NCBI GenBank assembly: GCA_964479665.1
Contig: CAYZNN010000013.1
Location: forward strand, 1 to 64,000
Direction of reading: 5' to 3'
Source of the DNA: UBA2287 sp964479665
GTDB lineage: Bacteria > Bacteroidota > Bacteroidia > Bacteroidales > Tenuifilaceae
DNA length: 64,000 nucleotides
A program made the translations under genes and the position numbers. Positions 33,857 through 42,167 of this stretch are shown in pieces; the stretch's first letter is position 1, and the number at the start of each line of letters is the position of its first letter. The notes beneath the pieces are model-generated. The model did not search any database. It had not been told where the DNA came from and saw only the letters and a list, made by a program, of their open reading frames with translations.

Positions 33857-36226
33857 ATGGTTAACTTTACTGCAAATTTTATACGTATGGCATTCTCGAA
33901 AAAATTTATTTTATGGTTCTGGGGCATATTTGCCTTTTCATGGGTTATTGGTATAGGACTTTTTGTAATGATTGGAATGGAGGTTTTTGGCCCCCTTCCA
34001 ACATTCGAGGAGTTGGAAAATCCCAAAAGCAACGTGGCCTCCGAGGTGTACTCGGAAGACAATTTGGTTCTGGGAACCTACTTTGTTCAGAACAGAAGTT
34101 TTGTGGAATTTGAAGAGCTGGCGCCCAATTTAGTAAATGCTCTCATTGCCACCGAGGATGTTCGCTTTTATCGTCATTCAGGAATCGATGCCCGAAGTTT
34201 GGGGCGTGTGATAGTTAAAACCCTGCTTATGGGACAAGAGGGAAGTGGTGGTGGAAGCACGATTACTCAGCAGTTAGCTAAAAATCTTTTTCCCCGCGAT
34301 ACGCTCTATCGCAGATCTACAATAATAAGAAAAGCCAATCTGGTAGTTACCAAATTTAAGGAGTGGATCACATCTGTTAAACTTGAAAGGAACTATACCA
34401 AGAACGAAATAATTGCCATGTACCTAAATACTGTTGCCTTTGGTAGCAATGCGTATGGAATTAAAATGGCAGCAAAAACTTTTTTCAACGTACCTACCGA
34501 CTCAATTAGCGTTGAACAGGCAGCTATGCTTATTGGGGTTGTAAATGCGCCCACTCGTTACAGTCCGGTTCGAAACCCAGAACGAGCGTTGCAGCGGCGA
34601 AACCATGTAATATCGCAAATGGGTAAGTATGGGTTTATTTCAAAATCCGAATCGGATTCAATTCAAAAACTTCCTATTAGTTTAAATTTTAGGGTGCAGG
34701 ATCACAATGTGGGTTTGGCAACCTACTTTCGCGAATCTCTCAGACTTATGCTAAGTGCACCTAAGCCCGACCCCAATGCATATTTTACTCGAAGTATGTA
34801 TGTCGAAGATTCTCTTCAGTGGGCCAATAACCCGCTTTACGGATGGTGTAACAAAAACCTGAAGCCCGATGGAACCCCATACAATTTGTATCGCGATGGG
34901 CTTAAAATTTATACCACTATTAACAGCAAAATGCAAGCCTATGCAGAGGAGGCGGTTGCAAATCACCTTGGAACTTTCTTACAGGTTGAGTTCGACAAGG
35001 AGCAGAAAGCACATCGTTACAGACTATTTGCCGATGCACTGACCGATGAGCAGATAAACTCCATTTTAAACAGTGCCATGAGGCAAACCGATCGATACCG
35101 CTTGCTTAGGAATAGAGGGGTACCAATGGATAGTATCCGTAGGGCTTTCAGAACGAAGGTGCCTATGACCATTTTTACATGGAAGGGTGAACGCGACACG
35201 CTAATGAGCCCCCTCGATTCGATTAAACACTACAAGCGCTATTTGAGGGCCAGTTTCATGGCCATGGACCCACGAAACGGGAACGTTAAGGCATGGGTGG
35301 GCGGCCCCAACTTCAAGCACTTTAAGTACGATCAGGTTAACAAGGGTAAGCGACAGGTTGGTTCAACCATTAAGCCTTTTCTCTATACTCTGGCCATGCA
35401 GGAGGGGCTATCTCCATGCCATACCATTCCAAATGTTGCACAAACCTTCCAGGTTGCCGACTCTACATGGACCCCAAAAAACTCGGGCAATACCAAGTAC
35501 GATGGTAAAATGGTAACCTTAAAATGGGGACTGTCGAACTCTGTTAACAACATTTCGGCATGGCTTATTAAGCAGTTCAATCCCAATGCCTTAGTCGATA
35601 TTGTTAAGAAAATGGGTGTCACAAGTCGAATAGATCCGGTGCCCTCAATCTTCCTTGGAACCTATGAGATTTCGCTTTACGAAATGGTGGGAGCCTATGG
35701 CGCTTTTGCCAACAAGGGCGTGCATGTCGATCCCTTACTAGTAACCCGAATTGAGGATCGGAATGGTAATGTGCTTGCCACCTTTGCCCCCCAAAAGAAT
35801 GAGGCCATAAGCGAGCAAACTGCCTACCTCATGGTGAACCTTCTCGAAAGCGTTGTAAACCGTGGAACAGCCATTCGGCTACGTTCTCGCTATAACTTTA
35901 CTGCTCCCATTGCCGGAAAAACAGGAACCACACAGAACCACTCCGATGGATGGTTCATGGGCATGGTGCCCAACTTGGTGGCAGGTGTTTGGGTAGGCGC
36001 CGAGGATCGTTCGGTACGTTTTCAAACCATTGGCATGGGACAGGGAGCCAATATGGCACTCCCCATATTTGCCCTTTTCCTCGACAGGGTTTATAAGGAC
36101 CCCCGTTTAGGATATACACAGCTCGACCAATGGGAAAAACCCTTACGCTCACTCAATGTTAAGTTAGATTGTGACGACATTGACCCCAAGGCTAGCGGTG
36201 AAATTTGGGAAGAGGACTTTTTCTAA
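33857..36226 (+). CDS. Penicillin-binding protein 1A (bifunctional glycosyltransferase/transpeptidase)
   Basis: 789 residues. One N-terminal membrane helix (about 17-40), then the GT51 glycosyltransferase with the catalytic Glu in ATEDVRFYRHSGID (near residue 101) and GGSTITQQLAKNLF near 133, then the transpeptidase with SxxK (GSTIKPF, near 510), SxN (SNSVNN, near 563) and KTGTTQ (near 692). It polymerises and cross-links peptidoglycan at the inner membrane. Either the ATG at 33857 or the one ten codons later (33887) could be used, as both precede the membrane helix. The stop overlaps the converging ABC gene by three bases. Confidence 0.93.
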   Translation: MVNFTANFIRMAFSKKFILWFWGIFAFSWVIGIGLFVMIGMEVFGPLPTFEELENPKSNVASEVYSEDNLVLGTYFVQNRSFVEFEELAPNLVNALIATEDVRFYRHSGIDARSLGRVIVKTLLMGQEGSGGGSTITQQLAKNLFPRDTLYRRSTIIRKANLVVTKFKEWITSVKLERNYTKNEIIAMYLNTVAFGSNAYGIKMAAKTFFNVPTDSISVEQAAMLIGVVNAPTRYSPVRNPERALQRRNHVISQMGKYGFISKSESDSIQKLPISLNFRVQDHNVGLATYFRESLRLMLSAPKPDPNAYFTRSMYVEDSLQWANNPLYGWCNKNLKPDGTPYNLYRDGLKIYTTINSKMQAYAEEAVANHLGTFLQVEFDKEQKAHRYRLFADALTDEQINSILNSAMRQTDRYRLLRNRGVPMDSIRRAFRTKVPMTIFTWKGERDTLMSPLDSIKHYKRYLRASFMAMDPRNGNVKAWVGGPNFKHFKYDQVNKGKRQVGSTIKPFLYTLAMQEGLSPCHTIPNVAQTFQVADSTWTPKNSGNTKYDGKMVTLKWGLSNSVNNISAWLIKQFNPNALVDIVKKMGVTSRIDPVPSIFLGTYEISLYEMVGAYGAFANKGVHVDPLLVTRIEDRNGNVLATFAPQKNEAISEQTAYLMVNLLESVVNRGTAIRLRSRYNFTAPIAGKTGTTQNHSDGWFMGMVPNLVAGVWVGAEDRSVRFQTIGMGQGANMALPIFALFLDRVYKDPRLGYTQLDQWEKPLRSLNVKLDCDDIDPKASGEIWEEDFF

Positions 36227-37914
36227 AAGTCCTCACTTCTTCCGGGAATCGATTTGAGCAGTTTTTTGGTGTATTCGGTTTGGGGTGAAGAAAAAATGGT
36301 ATCGGCGCTCCCCATTTCAACAATCTGGCCGCCTTGCATCACCATTATTCGGTTGCTCATGTAGCGAACCACCGACAGGTCGTGCGAAATAAAAACGTAA
36401 GTGAGGCCTCGTTGCCGCTTAAGATCGTTCAGAATATTCAGAATTTGTGCCTGTACCGAAACATCCAGCGCCGAAACCATTTCGTCGCAAATCAGAACCT
36501 TGGGTTCAAGAGTAAGCGCTCTTGCTATAACAATACGCTGGCGCTGGCCGCCCGAGAACTCGTGAGGGTAACGGTAAAGGCAGTCGGGAGGAAGCGCAAC
36601 TTCATTGAGCAGTCTCAAAGCGTAAGCTTTCCGTTGGTGGGCTCCCTTAACAAGCCCATGGACCCTGAGGGGCTCCATTATGGCTTCGCCAATGGTTAGG
36701 CGAGGATTAAGCGACGAGTAGGGGTCCTGAAAAACAATTTGAACCTGACAGCGGAAGTTCTTCAGATCGGAGGTAGCAAACTGACCGATGTTTTTCCCTT
36801 TAAACTTAACTATGCCGATAGGATTTTCGATTAAGCCAAGCAGCGATCGCCCCAACGTGGTTTTCCCACATCCCGATTCGCCCACCACCCCAAGGGTTTC
36901 ACCATGAAAAAGGTTAAAAGAAACATTGTTTAGGGCTGTAAAACTCCGTTTGGGCTTATTCAGCAGCGAACGTGAAATTATGTAACGAACCGTTAGGTTA
37001 CTAACCTCAAAAACGGGCGAACTGTCGAGCTGCGCTGTGCCTTCATCTGCAACGGTATGTAGTACGTTCCCATCGCCATTACTTTCAATAAAATCGCTTA
37101 CAGTCATTAGCCTGCTTGGTCTGCTATCGATGGGTGGCCTACAAGCAACCAACCCTTTTGTGTAGGGCTCCACTGGGTTTGTAAGGATTCTATTGGTTTT
37201 TCCTGTCTCTACCACCCTTCCCTTGCTTAGCACAATGGCCCAGTCGGTTACTTCGGAAATAACACCCAAGTCGTGGCTAATGAACAGCAGGCTCATACCC
37301 CTATTGCGTTGAATTTCCCGAAGCAAATGAATTATTTCTTTTTGTACGGTTACGTCGAGGGCTGTGGTGGGCTCGTCGGCAATGAGGAGGGCTGGGTTTC
37401 CAGCAAGTGCCATGGCAATCATAACCCGCTGTATCTGCCCACCACTCAGCTGGTGCGGATAACTTCTGTATACTTTTTGTGGGTCGGGTAGCTGCATCTC
37501 CTCGAAGAGCGATATGCACCTTTCCCTGGCGGTTTTTCCTGTTAATGCCAAATGAAGCGAAACAGCTTCCTGAACTTGTAGCCCGCATCGCATCGAGGGA
37601 TTAAGCGAGGTCATGGGTTCCTGAAAAATCATGGAGAGCATTTTCCCCCTTACCCTTTCAATTCCTTTTTGTGGCAATTCAAGAAGGTTAATTTCCTCTT
37701 TAGAATTGGGATGAAATATGGCTTTGCCTTCTGCAATTTTTGCCGAAGAGGGAAGCAAGCCCATTATTGCCAGCGCAGTTACCGATTTGCCTGACCCCGA
37801 TTCGCCAACAATTCCGAGCGATTGACCCTTGAAAAGTTCAAAATTAAGCCCCGTTAACACTACCGAGGAGCCAAACCTAACCGACAAATTATCGACTTTC
37901 AATAGAGGTTCCAT
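36223..37914 (-). CDS. ABC transporter with two fused ATPase domains (peptide/nickel type)
   Basis: 563 residues. Two complete ATPase halves, as in YejF/DppD-DppF fusions. First half: GESGSGKSVTALA near residue 37, signature LSGGQIQRVMIAMA near 157, Walker B LLIADEPTTALDV. Second half: GESGCGKTTLGR near 345, FSGGQRQRIVIARA, and LICDEMVSALDV, in which the usual Pro after the catalytic Glu is Met. Such ATPases normally work with two permeases and a binding protein for oligopeptides; none is adjacent. It ends an operon with rbfA, a methyltransferase and an FtsX-type permease. Confidence 0.88.
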   Translation of the reverse strand: MEPLLKVDNLSVRFGSSVVLTGLNFELFKGQSLGIVGESGSGKSVTALAIMGLLPSSAKIAEGKAIFHPNSKEEINLLELPQKGIERVRGKMLSMIFQEPMTSLNPSMRCGLQVQEAVSLHLALTGKTARERCISLFEEMQLPDPQKVYRSYPHQLSGGQIQRVMIAMALAGNPALLIADEPTTALDVTVQKEIIHLLREIQRNRGMSLLFISHDLGVISEVTDWAIVLSKGRVVETGKTNRILTNPVEPYTKGLVACRPPIDSRPSRLMTVSDFIESNGDGNVLHTVADEGTAQLDSSPVFEVSNLTVRYIISRSLLNKPKRSFTALNNVSFNLFHGETLGVVGESGCGKTTLGRSLLGLIENPIGIVKFKGKNIGQFATSDLKNFRCQVQIVFQDPYSSLNPRLTIGEAIMEPLRVHGLVKGAHQRKAYALRLLNEVALPPDCLYRYPHEFSGGQRQRIVIARALTLEPKVLICDEMVSALDVSVQAQILNILNDLKRQRGLTYVFISHDLSVVRYMSNRIMVMQGGQIVEMGSADTIFSSPQTEYTKKLLKSIPGRSEDF

Positions 37915-37920
37915 AGGTAT

Positions 37921-39156
37921 CTATTTTTTGGACCCGTCCTCCATTGCAAAAATACGGCTGGTAATGATTCTAACCGGAAACCGAGTGGCCAAATAGCCTA
38001 AGGCTATTACTAAAATAAAAATGGATAATATATCAACAGCCTGAACCGCCACGGGGTAAGCATCTATTATGAATGTACCAATTCCCCGCAGCTTAACGGG
38101 TTTAAATACAATTTGAACAAAGCAAATGGCCAATCCAAAAAGAATTCCCATAACCGTACCCGCAACCGAAACCAAAAGTCCTTCGGCGAGAAAAATCTTC
38201 TGAATCATTCGATTATCGGCTCCGAGGCTCCGAAGGGTTTCCACATCGCTTCGCTTATCGATTATAAGCATTGAAAGTGAGCCAATGAGGTTGAATGAGG
38301 CAATAATAAGAATAAGACCTAGAATTAGAGCGATGGCAACCTTTTCGGTTTTCATGGTTTTGTAAAGCGACTCGTTTTGCTGGTAGCGGTTGAGTACCCG
38401 GAACCGGTCCCCAACAATAGCCTGAACCTCGCGCTGAACACGATTGGGGTTGAACCCCTTTCGAATTTGCAGTTCAATGCTGGTAACCTCATTGCTATAA
38501 TTCATTAGTCCACGAGTAAACTCAATGGGAACAATAATGTACTGCGTGTCAAATTCCTGCTCTATGGCAAACACACCCGATGGCGTAATTAACTTTGACG
38601 AAAAGGCTGAGGCCGACGATATACCATGATGCCGCTCTCTGCGGGGCAAGTATATTTCGAGCGGATCGAAATGGGCCAAATTGGCATTGAGGTAGTAAGC
38701 TACTCCTTGACCCATAATAGCCAAGGGCTGGCTGCCTCGCCACAGCAGAAACTCCCCATCAATAATCATGGAGTCAATGCCAGTTTGCTCGCCGTAGTTT
38801 TTGCTGACACCCTTCATGATGCCTATGTGCTGCTTGCCACCGTACTTAAAAAGAGCGTTCTCTTCAAGAACTTCAGAAAAAACGGCTACCGATTCGAGGT
38901 TACGAAGCGTTTGAAGGGGGGCAAGGGTATCGGGGAAAGTTTTGCCTTCAACAAGCTCAATTTTTAAATCGGCATCGAATGCCGACATCATATTGCGGAT
39001 AAGTGAATCGAACCCATTGAAAACCGAAAGAATGACCACCAAAGCAGTAACACCGGTAGCCATTGCAACTACCGAAATACCCGAGATTATGTTGATAATG
39101 TTGTGCGATTTTTTTGCAAACAGGTATCTACGTGCTATATAGAATGGAAAATTCAT
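37921..39156 (-). CDS. FtsX-type ABC permease, LolC/LolE-like
   Basis: 411 residues, membrane helices at about residues 20-43, 275-300, 320-345 and 370-395, with a large periplasmic region between the first two. The N-terminus (FPFYIARRYLFAKKSHNIINIIS) and the C-terminal PVRIITSR match LolC/E proteins that extract lipoproteins from the inner membrane. The family uses a LolD ATPase; none is adjacent, and the downstream fused ATPase is of a different type. The ATG overlaps the methyltransferase stop by four bases. A lipoprotein-release role is likely but not certain. Confidence 0.78.
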   Translation of the reverse strand: MNFPFYIARRYLFAKKSHNIINIISGISVVAMATGVTALVVILSVFNGFDSLIRNMMSAFDADLKIELVEGKTFPDTLAPLQTLRNLESVAVFSEVLEENALFKYGGKQHIGIMKGVSKNYGEQTGIDSMIIDGEFLLWRGSQPLAIMGQGVAYYLNANLAHFDPLEIYLPRRERHHGISSASAFSSKLITPSGVFAIEQEFDTQYIIVPIEFTRGLMNYSNEVTSIELQIRKGFNPNRVQREVQAIVGDRFRVLNRYQQNESLYKTMKTEKVAIALILGLILIIASFNLIGSLSMLIIDKRSDVETLRSLGADNRMIQKIFLAEGLLVSVAGTVMGILFGLAICFVQIVFKPVKLRGIGTFIIDAYPVAVQAVDILSIFILVIALGYLATRFPVRIITSRIFAMEDGSKK

Positions 39157-39932
39157 TGAGCGATGGGTTTACGGCAAAGGTAAATTATTTCGTCATTTGG
39201 TAGGCAGTAGCGAACTACCACATCGGGGTGCAGTTGCTTCACAAAATCGTCTTCGGTAACCTCGAACCCAGCCAATCGCAATTGGTGTGCATAGTCGGTT
39301 CCATACAAACGAACATGGTCGCGCTGACCGTAATGTTGCTCCCTAAGTTCGGGGGTATTTACCCATTCCTCTTCTCTTGTTTTTTCAAGAGAAGGGTTGA
39401 GGGGCACCTGAAAAATGCCGAATCCTCCGGGTTTCATAATGCGGAATAGTTCGCTCATAGCTTTCTGGTCGTTGGGAACATGCTCCAGCACATGGTTGCA
39501 AAGAATAGCATCGAACTCGTTGTCGGGCAGGGGCATATTCTGCACATCGAGTTTTACCTTAGCCCATGGGGAAATAAGGTCGGCAGTTATGTAGTCGATG
39601 TTTGGCATGCTACCAAGGGGTTTCAGAAAACAATATTCAGGGGCAATATGAAGCAACTTAACGTTTTGAGTAAAAAAAGGGGTTTTCTCTTTTAAATAAA
39701 GCCAAATAAGCCGGTGCCTTTCGAGCGATAGCGAGTGAGGGGCAAGCGCATTGGAACGCGAATGCAATCGACCGTAGGGTAGCAGTTTCCGATAGGTACG
39801 GCCCGTTATGGGATCTTCGAAACGCTTTCCATAATAAAAGGGCGAAACAATTCGTAGTCCTATCGCAGCAATGCGCTGAAGATGATGCCTTGGAATAAAT
39901 CGGCTTAGCAGCGAAACAAAGAGTTTAACCAT
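39153..39932 (-). CDS. Class I SAM-dependent methyltransferase
   Basis: 259 residues. The C-terminal two thirds is a methyltransferase fold: LLHIAPEYCF (motif I position, near residue 93, with Pro-Glu in place of the usual glycine-rich loop), DVQNMPLPDNEFDAILCNHVLEHV (split over residues 128-153) as motifs II-III, and MKPGGFGIFQVPL near 170. The first 80 residues are basic. The substrate is unknown. It lies three bases after rbfA and overlaps the LolC/E-like gene, so it is part of that operon. Confidence 0.78.
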   Translation of the reverse strand: MVKLFVSLLSRFIPRHHLQRIAAIGLRIVSPFYYGKRFEDPITGRTYRKLLPYGRLHSRSNALAPHSLSLERHRLIWLYLKEKTPFFTQNVKLLHIAPEYCFLKPLGSMPNIDYITADLISPWAKVKLDVQNMPLPDNEFDAILCNHVLEHVPNDQKAMSELFRIMKPGGFGIFQVPLNPSLEKTREEEWVNTPELREQHYGQRDHVRLYGTDYAHQLRLAGFEVTEDDFVKQLHPDVVVRYCLPNDEIIYLCRKPIAQ

Positions 39933-39935
39933 GGG

Positions 39936-40274
39936 TTACTGCTTCAAAAGGCGGTCGATATTCTCAATATAATCGAGCGAGTCGTCGATATTAAAAATAA
40001 GTTCGGGCACAACACGAAACTGCTGCTTAACCCGCTGGGCCAGCTCGTGCCTGATGGTTTTTGCGTTTTGGTTAACAATGGCGAGGGTTGCTTCAGCCTT
40101 GTTCGAGGGGAAAACACTCAGAAAAACCTTAGCTACTCCCAGGTCGGGGCTTACGCGAACCATGGTAGCAGTTACCATGCGCCCGGGAAATAGCGATTGT
40201 GCTTGCCGTTGGAAAATTTCGTTCAAATCCTTCTGTATTTGCCGGGCCACCTTGGCCAATCTTGTGCCTTCCAT
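39936..40274 (-). CDS. rbfA: Ribosome-binding factor A
   Basis: 112 residues, a single KH-like domain. RbfA helps mature the 5' end of 16S rRNA in the small subunit and aids cold adaptation. Seen: TRLAKVARQIQKDLNEIFQR at the N-terminus (residues 4-23), VTATMVRVSPDLGVAKVFLSV near 33-53, and the C-terminal FRVVPELIFNIDDSLDYIE region. It is the first gene of an operon with the methyltransferase. Its promoter box (TATCTTTG) mirrors that of the divergent trpS. Confidence 0.9.
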   Translation of the reverse strand: MEGTRLAKVARQIQKDLNEIFQRQAQSLFPGRMVTATMVRVSPDLGVAKVFLSVFPSNKAEATLAIVNQNAKTIRHELAQRVKQQFRVVPELIFNIDDSLDYIENIDRLLKQ

Positions 40275-40294
40275 GTTGGGTAGTATTTAATTTG

Positions 40295-40302
40295 CAAAGA
40301 TA
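40295..40302 (-). promoter_or_regulatory. Candidate -7 box for the rbfA operon
   Basis: TATCTTTG on the minus strand, exact consensus, 20 bases before the rbfA ATG at 40274. The same octamer occurs in the opposite direction at 40362-40369. Confidence 0.5.
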
Positions 40303-40361
40303 GTAAAACGAAGCGAATGGGAATGATTCGTGAAGCGTTAACTCATTTTGAAGTTGTTTGT

Positions 40362-40369
40362 TATCTTTG
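40362..40369 (+). promoter_or_regulatory. Candidate -7 box for trpS
   Basis: TATCTTTG, exact consensus, 23 bases before the trpS ATG at 40393. TTTG occurs at 40347-40350 but is too close to be the -33 element. No attenuator or leader peptide is visible before trpS. Confidence 0.5.
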
Positions 40370-40392
40370 CGAAAATTTAAAGCATTAAATAA

Positions 40393-41382
40393 ATGGATAT
40401 AGTAGTTAGTGGAATACGTTCGACCGGAAAATTGCATTTGGGCAACTATTTTGGGGCACTTAAAAACTTTGTGAAAATGCAGCACGAAAATCGATGCTAC
40501 TTTTTCATTGCCGATTACCACTCGCTAACTACTCATCCCACGCCCGAAAATCTGCACGGGTCGGTTCGTCAGGTGCTGGCCGAGTACCTGGCATGTGGTC
40601 TCGACTCCGAGGTGGCCACTCTGTATGTTCAGAGCGACATTCCCGAAATCCCCGAACTCTACCTGTTGCTCAATATGAATGCCTATATTGGTGAGTTGGA
40701 GCGCTGCACATCGTTTAAAGATAAAATCCGCACCCAACCCAACAATGTGAACGCTGGCCTGCTTACTTACCCTACCCTTATGGCTGCCGACATTATTATT
40801 CACAAGGCACACAAAGTTCCCGTGGGAAAAGATCAGGAGCAGCACCTCGAAATGACTCGAACCTTTGCCAATCGCTTCAACCGCCTGTACAATGTTGAGT
40901 ACTTCCCCGAACCAGTTGCGTACAATTTTGGTGAACGGTTGGTAAAAATTCCGGGACTCGACGGCAGTGGAAAAATGGGTAAATCGGAAGGGAATGCCAT
41001 TTATCTTTCGGATAGCGCCGAAGAGATTCGCAAAAAAGTTATGAAGGCCGTTACCGACAGTGGCCCTACCCAGCCTAATCAGCCCAAGCCCGAAGCAATT
41101 CAAAACCTTTTTTCCATTATGAAGGCAGTTTCGAAACCCGAAACTTTTACTTTTTATGAGGAAAAGTACAATAATTGCGAAATTCGCTATGGCGACATGA
41201 AGAAGCAATTGGCTGATGATATTGCCACATTTACTTCACCATTCAGAGAAAGAATTGAGGCCATACTAGCCGATTCGGACTACCTGAGGAAAGTAGCCAA
41301 GCAGGGTGCCGACAGGGCTCGAGAAAGTGCAACAAAAACCATTAAAGAGGTTCGAGAAATAATTGGCTTTCGGAAGTTTTAG
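40393..41382 (+). CDS. trpS: Tryptophanyl-tRNA synthetase
   Basis: 329 residues, the usual bacterial size. Class I synthetase charging tRNA-Trp with tryptophan. Seen: the HIGH-equivalent STGKLHLGNYFGAL near residue 10, ADYHSLTTHP near 37, the tryptophan-binding MAADIIIHKAHKVPVGKDQEQH (split, near 134-155), and the KMSKS-equivalent GSGKMGKSEGN near 193. It stands alone between divergent rbfA and the converging DUF2461 gene. The 83-base spacer after its stop shows no clear terminator. Confidence 0.95.
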   Translation: MDIVVSGIRSTGKLHLGNYFGALKNFVKMQHENRCYFFIADYHSLTTHPTPENLHGSVRQVLAEYLACGLDSEVATLYVQSDIPEIPELYLLLNMNAYIGELERCTSFKDKIRTQPNNVNAGLLTYPTLMAADIIIHKAHKVPVGKDQEQHLEMTRTFANRFNRLYNVEYFPEPVAYNFGERLVKIPGLDGSGKMGKSEGNAIYLSDSAEEIRKKVMKAVTDSGPTQPNQPKPEAIQNLFSIMKAVSKPETFTFYEEKYNNCEIRYGDMKKQLADDIATFTSPFRERIEAILADSDYLRKVAKQGADRARESATKTIKEVREIIGFRKF

Positions 41383-41465
41383 CGGGTATAGTAGAAGAAT
41401 ACACTCCTCAAGGGGCGTTAGGGCATAGAAGAATTAAATACGCCTCGACTCACATAGCCAGAATA

Positions 41466-42125
41466 CTAATCTCCCAGCGCTCTGTTTAGGAAGGCAATAA
41501 GGGGCTGAAGGTTCTTAAAGGCATCCAGCGTGCTGCCAAGCAAACCATTCGTAGTTAGTTCGATGTCCTTCAACTCCCGGAAGGGGGTAATGTGCTTCAT
41601 CCTCAGGTAATCGGCAACTGGCGATTCGGCCGAGAATCCCTGAGGAACCCTTTTTAGCGACTCCGAATCGAATGCTGAAAACGACCCCTTAAAGGTCTTG
41701 CTATTTATAATGGACAGAAATTCATCGGAACAGGTATCCATTTCAATCCTTATTTTTTTCATGTTCTCAGGTGGAGCCATATAAATACCACCCGAAATGA
41801 AGGAAGCACCGGGTTCTAAGTGAAAGTAGTATCCGGCAAAGGAACTTTTTCGTCCTCCCCGGGCCATATATGACCCCATGTTGGTTTTGTAGGGTTCCTT
41901 ATTGAGCGAAAAGCGTATGTCGCGGTTTATTCGGAAGGTGCATTCCTTAGCTTCGAGCGAACCAACGGAAGGATCGAATGCCCGTATGCCGGCAATAGTA
42001 CTATTAATAAACTCAAAAAAGTTACTGCGGGCTGCCTCGAATGCCATACGGTTCGAAGTAAACCAATCGCGGTTGTTATTCAACTTAAGTTGCTCGAGGA
42101 AACGAAGGGTATTTGGCTGTATCAT
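41466..42125 (-). CDS. DUF2461 (TIGR02453) family protein
   Basis: 219 residues from the ATG at 42125; the frame also contains an ATG at 42167, but the earlier start adds only 14 residues without family similarity and would begin right at the glmS stop. The family pattern is clear: LRFLEQLKLNNNRDWFTSNR near the N-terminus (residues 5-24), FRINRDIRFSLNKEPYKTNMG near 70, and GGIYMAPPENMKKIR near 115. Its reaction is unknown. It follows glmS by about 42 bases and may be the last gene of that operon. Confidence 0.82.
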   Translation of the reverse strand: MIQPNTLRFLEQLKLNNNRDWFTSNRMAFEAARSNFFEFINSTIAGIRAFDPSVGSLEAKECTFRINRDIRFSLNKEPYKTNMGSYMARGGRKSSFAGYYFHLEPGASFISGGIYMAPPENMKKIRIEMDTCSDEFLSIINSKTFKGSFSAFDSESLKRVPQGFSAESPVADYLRMKHITPFRELKDIELTTNGLLGSTLDAFKNLQPLIAFLNRALGD

Positions 42126-42167
42126 AATGCTAAAATAAAAAGGGACGCTTATTTGCATCCCCAACAA

